From contig JBBQJI010000007.1 of NCBI GenBank assembly GCA_038325765.1, positions 98,721 through 162,720 of the forward strand: DNA of 64,000 nucleotides. Direction: 5' to 3'. Positions within the stretch are counted from its first letter, which is position 1; every line of letters starts with the position of its first letter. This DNA comes from Xiheibacterium sp038325765. GTDB lineage: Bacteria; Myxococcota_A; Polyangia; Nannocystales; Nannocystaceae. The position numbers were made by a program, and so were the translations under genes. Below the pieces are notes generated by a model, which was not told the DNA's origin, ran no database searches, and saw only the letters and a list, made by a program, of their open reading frames with translations. Shown piece after piece: positions 36,111-44,570 of the stretch.

Positions 36111-38717
36111 ATGGCCCGCCAGAACCTCCTGATCGTCGACAACGACGTCCGAAACCGGCGGGTGCTCGAGGTCAGCCTGCGCAAGGCGGGCTTCAGCATC
36201 ACGGCCGCCGAGACCGCCGAGGAGGCCCTCGAGTTCGTCGCGCACGCCGAGCCCGATCTCATCATCTCGGACACCGAGCTGCCCGGCAACGACGGCTTCG
36301 AGCTGTGCACCCAGCTCAAGGCCAATACGCGCTGGCGTCAGATCCCGTTCATCTTCCTGACGAACGACAAGTCGATCGAACAGAAGGTGCGCGGCCTCGA
36401 GCTCGGGGTCGACGACTACCTGACCAAGCCGATCTACGTGAAGGAGATCACCACCCGCGTGTCGATGCTGCTGCAACGCAAGCAGCACGAGCGGTTGGAG
36501 CGCAAGGACGCCCGCACCAAGTTCACCGGTCGGCTCGCCGACATGGCGGTCGTCGACCTGCTGCAGACGATCGAGATCAGCCGCAAGAGCGGCGTGATCC
36601 ACTTCGGCACCGAGTTCGGACCGGCGACATTGTGGTTCCGCGACGGCGCGGTGATCGACGCGGAGCTCGGGCGCTTGCAGGGCGAGGCCGCGGTCTACCG
36701 CCTGCTCGGCCTCGGCGACGGCGACTTCGAGGTCGAGTTCAAGACCATCAACCGCAGCCCCGCGATCGAGGCCAGCACGCAGATGCTCTTGATGGAGGGC
36801 ATGCGTCGCGTCGACGAGTGGGGCCGGCTGATGGAGCAGCTGCCGCCGCTGGGCTCGGTGCTCGCCGTCAACGCCGACGGGCTCGAGGAGCGCCGTAGCG
36901 AGATGTCCAACGAGCAGCTCGCCATCTTGCGCCGCTTCGATGGCCGCCGCACGATCCTCGACGTCGTCGACGACAGCGGCCAGGACGACCTCGACGTGCT
37001 GACCGCGATCTCGACGGCGTACTTCGAGGGTCTGCTGACCCTGTCGCACAGCCCCCTCGAGCGCACGCCCATCGAGGACACCGGCGCGATGGCCCTCGAG
37101 GCCTGGGACTCGCGCACGGGCATGCCGCAGGCGGTGCCCGATCGGGTGGAGCAGGAGGTGCTGCCGGAGACCGCCGAGCTCCCGCCGCCGCCGAGCTACC
37201 CCGCGCCGTTCCCCGCCCTGGTCGGCTTCGACGAGGACCTCGACGACGCGATCGTCGGCATCCCCGACGGCACGCCGGTCCCCGGTCCGCTGCCGGGCAA
37301 GCGGGCCGACGCGGCGGCCTCGACCGAGGTCCTGACGGTGCCCGCGGTGCCGTCGTCGACCGACCCAGAGCGCCTCCAGGCGGGGTCGATGAAGGGCGAA
37401 ACTGCAGCCACTGCGGTCTCGCCCCTCGAGCGGCGCTCCGATCGGGCGCCGATCCTGGGCCGCATGGTGGCCAGCGGTCCGGCGCTGCAGACCAACGGCA
37501 CGATGTTGCGGCCGAGCCCCGCGGTCATCCATGCCCTCGCCGAAAAGCTCACCGCGATCGAGCAGGGCGCGCCCGACGTCTTCGACGACGACGACGAGCC
37601 CCTCGACGCGCGCATCCACGATCCCAGCGACGAGCACGTCTCGGTGCCGGTGCTGATCCGCGGGGCGCCGCCGGTGGACCTGCCGTCGCGGCCGCCGAAG
37701 ATTGCGCCCGCCCCTGGACAAGTGAGCCCGCCGGCGGGGGTGCCCCGCGCCGCGGCCAGCGGTGTCTTCGACATGAGCGACGACCCCGACCCGGAGCCGG
37801 CGATGCTGCCGCGATTCACCGGCGACGTCGGCCTCGAGGGGCGCATCGACGCCGAGCTCGGCCTGGTCTCCGCCGTCGTCGATGAGCCGCCGACGCTCGA
37901 GCTCGACACCAGGGCCGACGCGATGCCGACCGCCGCGCCCGAGGCCCTCGACGAGACCCTCGACGGCGACGACCCCGAGCGGCCGCTGATGGCGGCCGGG
38001 ACCCTCGAGGAGCGCGAGGACGTCGGTGTCCGCATGACGCGGCCTGCCGAGGAGTCGCTCGTGGAGGGACGCAGCGACGCCCGCCCCTCACCCGAGCCGA
38101 TGCCCGAGCGATCGCCCTTCGGACTGGTCGCGGCGGCGATCCTCGTCTTCGCCGCCGCGGGCTTCGCCGTGGGCCTGAGCCAGGATCGTGGCGAGCCGCC
38201 GGCCATACGCTCCGCGGATCGTCCCGCCGCATCGTCGGACCGAGGACCCAAGTCGGCCGGCACCGTGACCACGCCCGCGGAGCTCGGCCCAACCGCGTCC
38301 ACCCGCGACGATGATCCGCGACCCGAGCCCGTCGACATCAGTGCCCGCGTCGATGAGGCCGAGCGCCTGTACCGGCTCGGTCGCGTGAACGAGGCGCGCG
38401 CGCGGATCGACGACGTACTTTCCCGCGAGCCCAAGCAGGCGCGCGCGCTGGTGCTGCGCGCCAGCCTCCACATCGAGGAGCGCCGCCTCGACGACGCCCT
38501 CGCCGATGCCACGCTCGCCGCCGAAGCGGCACCCGAGTTCGCCGACGCCCACCTCGCGATCGGTGTGGTCCAGCAGGAGCGTGCCGCCCTCGGCGACGCC
38601 GCGACCGCATATCGCCGCTACCTCGAACTCTCGCCCTCGGGCCTGTACGCCGAGACGGTGCGCCGCCAGCTCGAGCGCCTCGACGCCAAGCTCGGCGCCG
38701 TCGCGCCCACGCCCTGA
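36111..38717 (+). CDS. Receiver-DUF4388-TPR membrane protein
   Basis: 868 residues. A receiver domain (L-L-I-V-D-N-D, I-I-S-D-T-E-L-P-G-N-D-G, D-D-Y-L-T-K-P) is followed by a DUF4388 domain (about 138-240: F-T-G-R-L-A-D-M-A-V-V-D-L-L-Q-T-I) and a winged-helix-like stretch. A long acidic low-complexity linker (about 330-660), one TM helix (F-G-L-V-A-A-A-I-L-V-F-A) near 665-685, and TPR-like repeats at the end complete it. Such receiver-DUF4388 proteins are common in myxobacteria. The membrane anchor suggests a scaffold linking phosphorylation inside to TPR contacts outside; that is inference. Confidence 0.8.
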   Translation: MARQNLLIVDNDVRNRRVLEVSLRKAGFSITAAETAEEALEFVAHAEPDLIISDTELPGNDGFELCTQLKANTRWRQIPFIFLTNDKSIEQKVRGLELGVDDYLTKPIYVKEITTRVSMLLQRKQHERLERKDARTKFTGRLADMAVVDLLQTIEISRKSGVIHFGTEFGPATLWFRDGAVIDAELGRLQGEAAVYRLLGLGDGDFEVEFKTINRSPAIEASTQMLLMEGMRRVDEWGRLMEQLPPLGSVLAVNADGLEERRSEMSNEQLAILRRFDGRRTILDVVDDSGQDDLDVLTAISTAYFEGLLTLSHSPLERTPIEDTGAMALEAWDSRTGMPQAVPDRVEQEVLPETAELPPPPSYPAPFPALVGFDEDLDDAIVGIPDGTPVPGPLPGKRADAAASTEVLTVPAVPSSTDPERLQAGSMKGETAATAVSPLERRSDRAPILGRMVASGPALQTNGTMLRPSPAVIHALAEKLTAIEQGAPDVFDDDDEPLDARIHDPSDEHVSVPVLIRGAPPVDLPSRPPKIAPAPGQVSPPAGVPRAAASGVFDMSDDPDPEPAMLPRFTGDVGLEGRIDAELGLVSAVVDEPPTLELDTRADAMPTAAPEALDETLDGDDPERPLMAAGTLEEREDVGVRMTRPAEESLVEGRSDARPSPEPMPERSPFGLVAAAILVFAAAGFAVGLSQDRGEPPAIRSADRPAASSDRGPKSAGTVTTPAELGPTASTRDDDPRPEPVDISARVDEAERLYRLGRVNEARARIDDVLSREPKQARALVLRASLHIEERRLDDALADATLAAEAAPEFADAHLAIGVVQQERAALGDAATAYRRYLELSPSGLYAETVRRQLERLDAKLGAVAPTP

Positions 38718-38721
38718 ACCG

Positions 38722-39762
38722 GTGCCCAAGGTCCTCGCCATCGAGAGCTCGTGCGACGAGACGGCCTGCGCCGTCGTCGACGATCTGCGCGTGCGCAGCA
38801 GCGTGGTGCGCTCGCAGATCGACATCCACGCGCGATTCGGTGGCGTCGTGCCCGAGCTCGCGAGCCGACATCACCTCGGCGCCATCACGCCGGTGATCCG
38901 CGCGGCGCTCGAGGACGCGGGCACGCGGCTCGCCGACCTCGACGCGATCGCCGTCACCGAGGGGCCGGGACTCGTGGGCGCGCTGCTCGTCGGTGTCCAA
39001 GCGGCGCGAGGACTCGCGCTCGGCAGCGGACTGCCGCTGTTCGGCGTACATCACCTCGAGGGTCACCTGTTCTCGGCGCTGCTCGATCCGCCCGACGACG
39101 CGGGCGCAGCGGGCCACGTGGTGCCGCGGCACGTCGCCCTGTTGGTGTCCGGGGGACACACCGAGTTGGTCGAGGTGCTCGGGCTGGGTCGCTATCGCCT
39201 GCTCGGCGCGACGCGAGACGATGCCGCCGGCGAGGCGTTCGACAAGGGCGCCAAGCTGCTCGGCCTCGGCTATCCCGGCGGCCCGGTGATCGATCGGCTC
39301 GCGGCCCAGGGTGATCCCCGCGCGCACGCGTTTCCCCGCAGCATGATCGATCGCGACGGCTTCGAGTTCTCGTTCTCGGGGTTGAAGACCGCGCTGCTCG
39401 TCCACGTGCAACAGCGCGGACAGCCGAGCACGCTCGCCGCGCTCGCCGACGTGTGCGCGGCGTACCAGGCCGCGATCGTCGACGTGCTCGTCCGCAAGGC
39501 CCGCCGCGCGGTGCGGCACTGCGGACTCGACAGGTTGCATGTCGTCGGGGGTGTCGCCGCCAACCGCGGGCTGCGCGAAGCCGCCCTGGCCGCGGGCGAT
39601 GCCGACGGCTTCACCGTGGTGGTGCCGCCGCTGCGCTACTGTGGCGACAACGCGGCCATGATCGGCGCCGCCGCGGCCGCGCGCGTCGCAGCCGGCGTCG
39701 CGCCTTCGGTCGAGCTACACACATCGTTGGCGATCGACGAGGAGCGACAACGCCTGCCATGA
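38722..39762 (+). CDS. tsaD: tRNA N6-adenosine threonylcarbamoyltransferase
   Basis: 346 residues from GTG 38722, four bases after the preceding stop. I-E-S-S-C-D-E-T-A, the metal-binding H-H-L-E-G-H, L-L-V-S-G-G-H-T-E and F-S-F-S-G-L-K-T-A are all present. It installs t6A37 on tRNAs with TsaB and TsaE. It overlaps rsmA by four bases. Confidence 0.95.
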   Translation: MPKVLAIESSCDETACAVVDDLRVRSSVVRSQIDIHARFGGVVPELASRHHLGAITPVIRAALEDAGTRLADLDAIAVTEGPGLVGALLVGVQAARGLALGSGLPLFGVHHLEGHLFSALLDPPDDAGAAGHVVPRHVALLVSGGHTELVEVLGLGRYRLLGATRDDAAGEAFDKGAKLLGLGYPGGPVIDRLAAQGDPRAHAFPRSMIDRDGFEFSFSGLKTALLVHVQQRGQPSTLAALADVCAAYQAAIVDVLVRKARRAVRHCGLDRLHVVGGVAANRGLREAALAAGDADGFTVVVPPLRYCGDNAAMIGAAAAARVAAGVAPSVELHTSLAIDEERQRLP

Positions 39763-40664
39763 GCTTCGAGTCACCGAGTGCAGTCCTACGTCGCCACGGC
39801 CTGTGGGCCCGCAAGAGCTGGGGGCAGAACTTTCTGCACGCGCCCGACGTGCACGAGGCGATCGCGACCGCGTCGGGGGCTGCACCGGGCGTGCGGGTGG
39901 TCGAGATCGGCGCCGGCGTCGGCTCGCTCACGGCGCGCCTGTTGGCCCGCGGCGCCGAGGTGTGGGCCATCGAGCGCGACCGCGATCTGTGCGCGGTGCT
40001 GCGGGCGGAGTTCGCCGACGAGCCGCGCTTGGTACTGCACGAGGACGACGCGGTGCGCTTCGAGTACGCCCGCGCCGTCGACGAAGCCCACCCGCGACCG
40101 GTGATCGTCGGCAACCTGCCGTACCAGATCACCGGCCCGCTGCTGTTCGCGCTGCTCGATCGCCACGAGATCACGGGTGACTGGGTGGTGATGGTGCAGA
40201 AGGAAGTCGCGCAGCGGATCGTCGCGCCGCCGGGCAACCGCACCTACGGCGGACTGTCCGTGGTACTCGGCCGCGTGCGCCAGCTCGAGTGGGTGATGCA
40301 GGTGTCGCCCGGCGCGTTCACGCCGGCACCGCGGGTCGACTCGGCCGTGATCCGACTGCGCCCGCGTGCACAGCCCCGTGGCGAGGTCGGCGACGAGATG
40401 GCGTTTCGTGCCCTGGTGCGCGCCGCGTTCCAGCAGCGGCGCAAGACCCTGCACAACGCGCTGTCGGCCCTCGGCGGCCGCGATGCTGCGGCGCGGTGGT
40501 GCGCGGCGTGTGGGATCGATCCGCGGGCGCGGCCCGAGACCCTGGGACCCGAGCAGTTCGCTGCGCTCGCGCGCGAACGCGAACGCGAGCGCGGGACCAC
40601 GGACGCGGGCTCCGACGTGGCGGGCTCGGACATCCCCGATCGCGACCCCGACGGTGGGAGCTGA
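39759..40664 (+). CDS. rsmA: 16S rRNA (A1518/A1519-N6) dimethyltransferase
   Basis: 301 residues. K-S-W-G-Q-N-F-L-H at the start, E-I-G-A-G-V-G-S-L-T, and N-L-P-Y-Q-I-T-G-P-L-L are diagnostic of KsgA. A C-terminal polar tail with R-E-R-E-R-E-R follows the helical domain. It dimethylates two adenines in 16S helix 45 during 30S maturation. It is coupled to tsaD by an ATGA overlap. Confidence 0.95.
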   Translation: MSFESPSAVLRRHGLWARKSWGQNFLHAPDVHEAIATASGAAPGVRVVEIGAGVGSLTARLLARGAEVWAIERDRDLCAVLRAEFADEPRLVLHEDDAVRFEYARAVDEAHPRPVIVGNLPYQITGPLLFALLDRHEITGDWVVMVQKEVAQRIVAPPGNRTYGGLSVVLGRVRQLEWVMQVSPGAFTPAPRVDSAVIRLRPRAQPRGEVGDEMAFRALVRAAFQQRRKTLHNALSALGGRDAAARWCAACGIDPRARPETLGPEQFAALARERERERGTTDAGSDVAGSDIPDRDPDGGS

Positions 40665-40670
40665 TCCGCG

Positions 40671-41543
40671 ATGCCCGAGTTGCCCGAGGTCGAGTCGGTC
40701 CGCCGCGGACTCGTTGAGGCGCGGCTGCGTCAGCCCGTCGTCTCGGTGTGGCGCAGTGAAGCGACCCTGCGCATCGGCACCTCGCGCGGCGCCGAGCAGC
40801 TCGAGCAGCTCGTCGGCCACACGCCGGGCCCCGTGTTCCGCCGCGGCAAGTACCTGCTGTGGCAGTTCGACCGCGGTGATGGAACGGGCGAAGGGCCGCC
40901 GCTCGGACTGCTCGTGCACCTGGGCATGAGCGGACGCTTCGGCCTGGCGCAGGCCGGGCAGGCCCACGCCTCGCACACCCACTTCGTGCTCGGCTTCGAC
41001 GACGGGCGCGAGGTCCGGCTGGTGGATCCGCGTCGCTTCGGGGCGCTGCGGGTGGCGTCGCTCGAGGCGCTGCGATCCCAGCCGCCGGTCGGCATGCTCG
41101 GCCCCGAGCCCCTGGATCGGGGGTTCGACGGGGCGCAGCTCGCCGCGCGGGCGCGTCGAAGCCGTCGACCGCTGCGCGAGGTCCTGCTCGATCAGCACGT
41201 GGTCGCGGGCATCGGCAACATCTACGCGGTCGAGGCCTGCCACCTGGCCGGGATCCATCCCCTGGTCGGCGCCCATCGTCTGCGTGACAGCGCATGGGAT
41301 CGGCTCGCGGTCGCGCTGCGCGACGTGTTGCAGCACGCAATCCGCAACGGCGGCACCACGCTCCGCGACTTCCGCGACGTGTCGGGTCACGCCGGCCGCA
41401 ATCAGGACGAGCTGGCGGTGTACGGTCGCGCAGGCCAGCCGTGCCCGCGGTGCGCGACGGTGCTGGTCGGCTTCGTCAACGCGGGTCGCTCGGGGGTGTT
41501 CTGCCCGCAGGATCAGCCGCGGCCCCGCGGCCATGTGCGGTGA
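40671..41543 (+). CDS. mutM: Formamidopyrimidine-DNA glycosylase with altered zinc finger
   Basis: 290 residues. The N-terminal M-P-E-L-P-E-V-E (catalytic Pro and Glu after Met removal), the lysine in R-R-G-K-Y-L-L-W, and L-L-D-Q-H-V-V-A-G-I-G-N-I-Y match MutM/Fpg. The C-terminal zinc finger reads C-P-R-C, then 16 residues, then C-P-Q-D: the fourth cysteine is aspartate. The DNA-contacting arginine in the loop (G-R-S-G-V-F-C) is kept. It removes oxidised purines. It is the last gene of the tsaD-rsmA-mutM run. Confidence 0.92.
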   Translation: MPELPEVESVRRGLVEARLRQPVVSVWRSEATLRIGTSRGAEQLEQLVGHTPGPVFRRGKYLLWQFDRGDGTGEGPPLGLLVHLGMSGRFGLAQAGQAHASHTHFVLGFDDGREVRLVDPRRFGALRVASLEALRSQPPVGMLGPEPLDRGFDGAQLAARARRSRRPLREVLLDQHVVAGIGNIYAVEACHLAGIHPLVGAHRLRDSAWDRLAVALRDVLQHAIRNGGTTLRDFRDVSGHAGRNQDELAVYGRAGQPCPRCATVLVGFVNAGRSGVFCPQDQPRPRGHVR

Positions 41544-42172
41544 TCCGCGGCGCGAGGGCGATCTGCCGGTTCGGCAAACCAAAGGCGAAAGCCGAGTCCC
41601 GCGGGGGAGCTCGGCTTCGCCGGTACGATTTCGAGGATCCGCCTTGGGGTGCGAGTGCGGCCGGGGGAGACACCACTCGCGACGGAGACTCTCTTGGTTG
41701 TTCGGTTCCGCAGCTGGGCTCCCTTGGGGAGCGAGCCCATTGCTTGCAGCGGGTGTGCCAGGCAAGAGGTGCCCGAGATTCAAAGTGGATCTTGCAATCC
41801 CGAGGCGGACCACGTCAGAGCGCTGACGGATCGCCAGGGTTCCAACACGGGACGATCGTCAGGGAAGTGCCGGGGCGTCCTTCGCGGGAACCCGGATTCG
41901 TCAACGCCGTGTCATGGGGGGCTCGGCGGCCTGCACCCCCGCCGAGAGCCAGAGGCCGCTGCCGGCAGGCGAGCTTCGCGCGGGTGCAGACCGAAGCGGA
42001 GGGCTGCTGCGTTGGCACGCCGAGACTCTCCTGCGTGTCCTGGGCCATCCCACTGCCGCTGTACTGCCGACCTCGCTCTGCGAGGTTGCCCCAAGCGCAT
42101 GAGGCGGCGCACACTTCGGGTGGCATCGAGGCGGCGGAGGCGGTTGGCCTCCGACGAGCGCGGGCAAAGCTG
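41544..42172. other. Long non-coding, hairpin-rich leader upstream of the ECF sigma gene
   Basis: 629 bp without a credible ORF. Hairpins seen are the terminator-like stem at 41589-41617; GGGCTCCC-TTGG-GGAGCGAGCCC (41717-41738), flanked by partly matching CGCAGC and TGCAGC; and CTCGGCGG/CCGCCGAG (41922-41946). GAGACTCTC occurs twice. The sequence reads more like a folded RNA than spacer DNA. No RNase P, tmRNA, SRP or riboswitch signature was recognised. Confidence 0.5.
41589..41617 (+). terminator. Hairpin after mutM
   Basis: AAGCCGAG pairs with CTCGGCTT over 8 bp. GCG/CGC extends the stem beyond a bulged A. It begins 46 bases after the mutM stop. The T-tract is weak, so it may be a terminator or the first hairpin of the structured leader. 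Confidence 0.45.
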
Positions 42173-42838
42173 ATGGGCGTCTCGGACCAAGACCCGCGCA
42201 CCGACGAGCTGCTGATGGATGCGTTCCGTCAGGGCGACGCAGGTGCGTTCGAGCTCCTCGTATCGCGACACAGCCGCGGCCTGTTCAACTACCTGCTGCG
42301 GAGCGTGCACAACCAAGCCCGCGCCGAAGAGCTGCTGCAAGAGGTCCTCGTGCGGGTGATCCGCTCGAAGGATCGCTACCAGCGGTCGGCGAAATTCACG
42401 ACGTGGGTCTACACGATCGCGCGCAACATCTCGGTCGACGAGAGTCGGCGGGCGCGGTTTCGCGATCACGAGTCGCTCGATGCTCCGCGTCGCGGCCGTC
42501 CCCACGAAGAGGGCCGCACGATGCTCGCCGCGATGCCGGCCGATCAGGTGCCGACGGACGAAGGCGCCGATGCGCCGCGCCTGCGCGAGCGGCTGTCGCA
42601 CGCCATCGACGAGCTGCCCGACGATCAGCGCGAGGTCTTCTTGATGCGACAGGTCGCCGGGCTGTCGTTCCGCGAGATCGGTGAGGCCGTCGGCGCGCCC
42701 GAGAACACCGTGAAGTCGCGGATGCGATATGCGCTCGAGAAGCTACGCAACGATCTCGCCGACCTCGAGCAGGACTACCTGCCCGAAGCCGTCGCCGCTG
42801 CGGTGCCTATGGGCAAGGGGGGCCTCGTCCATGGCTGA
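42173..42838 (+). CDS. ECF-type RNA polymerase sigma factor
   Basis: 221 residues. Region 2 (L-L-M-D-A-F-R-Q-G-D-A-G-A-F-E-L-L, R-A-E-E-L-L-Q-E-V-L-V-R-V, F-T-T-W-V-Y-T-I-A-R-N) and region 4 (L-P-D-D-Q-R-E-V-F-L-M-R, G-L-S-F-R-E-I-G-E-A-V, N-T-V-K-S-R-M-R-Y-A-L) are both complete. It directs RNA polymerase to a small regulon. Its stop lies inside the next gene (8-bp overlap), so it is coupled to its presumed anti-sigma partner. ATG 42173 is the best start; the frame stays open upstream through the non-coding leader. Confidence 0.9.
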   Translation: MGVSDQDPRTDELLMDAFRQGDAGAFELLVSRHSRGLFNYLLRSVHNQARAEELLQEVLVRVIRSKDRYQRSAKFTTWVYTIARNISVDESRRARFRDHESLDAPRRGRPHEEGRTMLAAMPADQVPTDEGADAPRLRERLSHAIDELPDDQREVFLMRQVAGLSFREIGEAVGAPENTVKSRMRYALEKLRNDLADLEQDYLPEAVAAAVPMGKGGLVHG

Positions 42839-43901
42839 GCCCGCCGAATTCTCGACCGCCGAACTCGATCACCTCGAAGATGCGCTCGAGGGGCTCGAGC
42901 TCGCGCCGCCCACCGGAGCCATCGCACCGCGTGTAGGCGATCGCCTCGCCGAGTACCGCAACATCTTGGCCCTCAGCCGCGCGGCGATGCCGATGGTCGA
43001 CGTGCCGCGGGGCCTGCTCGACGACGTGATCGCCCAGGCGCGCGCCGCCGCGGAGGTGCCCACGGTGGTGTCCAGCGCGACGCCGACGGAGCGACCCGGG
43101 TTCTGGGCGCGGGTCCGTCGCTTCGGGCTGCTGCCCGGCTTCGCGCTGGCCGGCACCGCTGCAGCGGTGATGCTGACGGTCGAGAGCAAACCCGACTTGC
43201 ATGACTCGGCCGCGATCGAGGCACCCGTTGCCGTCGAAGGTGCACGCGACTCCGCACGTGTGGAGCGTCGCAGTACGGCAGGGCCCGCGCCCGCCGCAGC
43301 GCCCGCGCCCGCGACCGCGCAGGACCAGGCCGCCGCGGATCGCCACGAGCCCGAGCAGGCCGAGCTCGGGCTGGAGATCCAGCGCGACGAGTCGAGCGAT
43401 CGTGGGAACGCGATCCCCGGTGGCGCAGCCCCCCCCAAGCGCGCCGCGGTGTCCGCGGTGTCCGCGGCGCCCGCCTCGCCCGCTGCAGAGCCGATCGAGA
43501 AGAAGGAAGTCGACCTCCGTCGCAAAAACGACGCGCCGACCGCCGACGCCGAGACTCCGCGGTGGGACATCATCGCGCGCGGCGATCGTGCGCGGCATCG
43601 CGGCGAGTGTGGGGCGGCCCGCAACGAGTACTCGCTCGCTCTCGGCGACGTCGATGCCCGGGTCCGCGCCCGCGCCCACGCCGGGCTCGGTCTGTGCGAG
43701 GCGCAGGCGGGCAATCGCTCGGCCGCCGACGCGGCGTATCAGGTCGCCCGCGAGCTCGACGGCGAGATCGCCAGATTCATCGAGGACGAGCGTCCGCGTG
43801 GCGCGGGCACGTCGGCGGCCAAGGCCAAGCCGAAGGCGAGCACGAACGCCGGTAAGTCCAAGGTCGACGACGGGCCGGATCTGCAGCAGCAGGCCGAGTG
43901 A
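42831..43901 (+). CDS. Putative anti-sigma/regulator membrane protein with TPR-like tail
   Basis: 356 residues. A cytoplasmic helical N-terminus (1-95, L-D-H-L-E-D-A-L-E-G-L) leads to one TM helix (about 103-122: L-L-P-G-F-A-L-A-G-T-A-A-A-V-M-L). An Ala/Pro-rich linker and a TPR-like helical part (about 240-315: R-G-D-R-A-R-H-R-G-E-C-G-A-A-R-N-E-Y) follow, then a lysine-rich end. Position, coupling to the sigma gene and topology suggest it holds the sigma factor at the membrane; no zinc-binding anti-sigma motif is visible. Confidence 0.65.
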   Translation: MAEPAEFSTAELDHLEDALEGLELAPPTGAIAPRVGDRLAEYRNILALSRAAMPMVDVPRGLLDDVIAQARAAAEVPTVVSSATPTERPGFWARVRRFGLLPGFALAGTAAAVMLTVESKPDLHDSAAIEAPVAVEGARDSARVERRSTAGPAPAAAPAPATAQDQAAADRHEPEQAELGLEIQRDESSDRGNAIPGGAAPPKRAAVSAVSAAPASPAAEPIEKKEVDLRRKNDAPTADAETPRWDIIARGDRARHRGECGAARNEYSLALGDVDARVRARAHAGLGLCEAQAGNRSAADAAYQVARELDGEIARFIEDERPRGAGTSAAKAKPKASTNAGKSKVDDGPDLQQQAE

Positions 43902-43919
43902 CACGCTCGCGGGCGTCGG

Positions 43920-44570
43920 TCACAACAGCGACAGATTGGTGTCCTTGCAACCCCAGCTCTTGCGGGCCTCGGGTGGCAGCGCGCCGTTCTTGGCCTGGTA
44001 CGCGTCGAGGAACCGCCGCGTGGCCGGGTTGATGTAGCCGCCGCCCGCGATGGGTCCGAACTCGGACGCGTAGCGCGAGGCGATCGAGGCGAACGCGGTG
44101 TCGCGGGCGTCCTTGGCAACGATCGACGCCGCAGCCACCGCGGTGTGGATCGACTCGCCGTGATCGAACGCCTCGAGCGCGGGGAACAGGGCGCGAAGCG
44201 GAGAGAACAACACGCGGCCATCGCACACGATGCGCTCGGCGTCAGACGCGGCGAGCTCACGCAACATCTCGCAGGCGACGCGCCGCTCGAGCGCGTTGAG
44301 CTGGCCGCGCATCGTGTAGTGATCGATCTCTTCGACGTCGACCAGCCGCACCTCGCACGCCGCGGCTTTCCGCCGCACCAAAGCGGCGAGCTCGGCCCGA
44401 CGCGCACAGGCGTCGGCACCGGCGCCGAAGTTCTTGCTGTCGACGACGCCGGCGCGGCACAGCGCGCCCGCGGTGTGGCGATCGAGGGCGACGACGGAGA
44501 TCGCCATCGGCCCGAGGATCGGGCCTCTTCCGGCCTCGTCGACGCCGAAGACCCGCGGACGGCCGGTCAC
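43920..44570 (-). CDS. rnhB: Ribonuclease HII
   Basis: 216 residues from GTG 44570. F-G-V-D-E-A-G-R-G-P-I-L-G-P carries the first catalytic Asp-Glu pair. I-V-C-D-G provides the third acidic residue, and S-I-V-A-K-D-A-R-D the fourth. It cuts RNA in RNA-DNA hybrids, including single ribonucleotides in DNA. It overlaps the stop of the TPR-GTPase gene (GTGA) and is the last gene of that operon. Confidence 0.92.
   Translation of the reverse strand: MTGRPRVFGVDEAGRGPILGPMAISVVALDRHTAGALCRAGVVDSKNFGAGADACARRAELAALVRRKAAACEVRLVDVEEIDHYTMRGQLNALERRVACEMLRELAASDAERIVCDGRVLFSPLRALFPALEAFDHGESIHTAVAAASIVAKDARDTAFASIASRYASEFGPIAGGGYINPATRRFLDAYQAKNGALPPEARKSWGCKDTNLSLL

Noticed and set aside
41565..41660. 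Possible c-di-GMP-I riboswitch after mutM
   Set aside because: CGGCAAACC and a GAAA-capped stem are present, but the conserved GACGCAAAGCC segment and second stem motifs are not. Kept only as a remark in the leader finding.
41544..42172. RNase P RNA, tmRNA or SRP RNA in the long gap
   Set aside because: None of the conserved core sequences of these RNAs was found on either strand.
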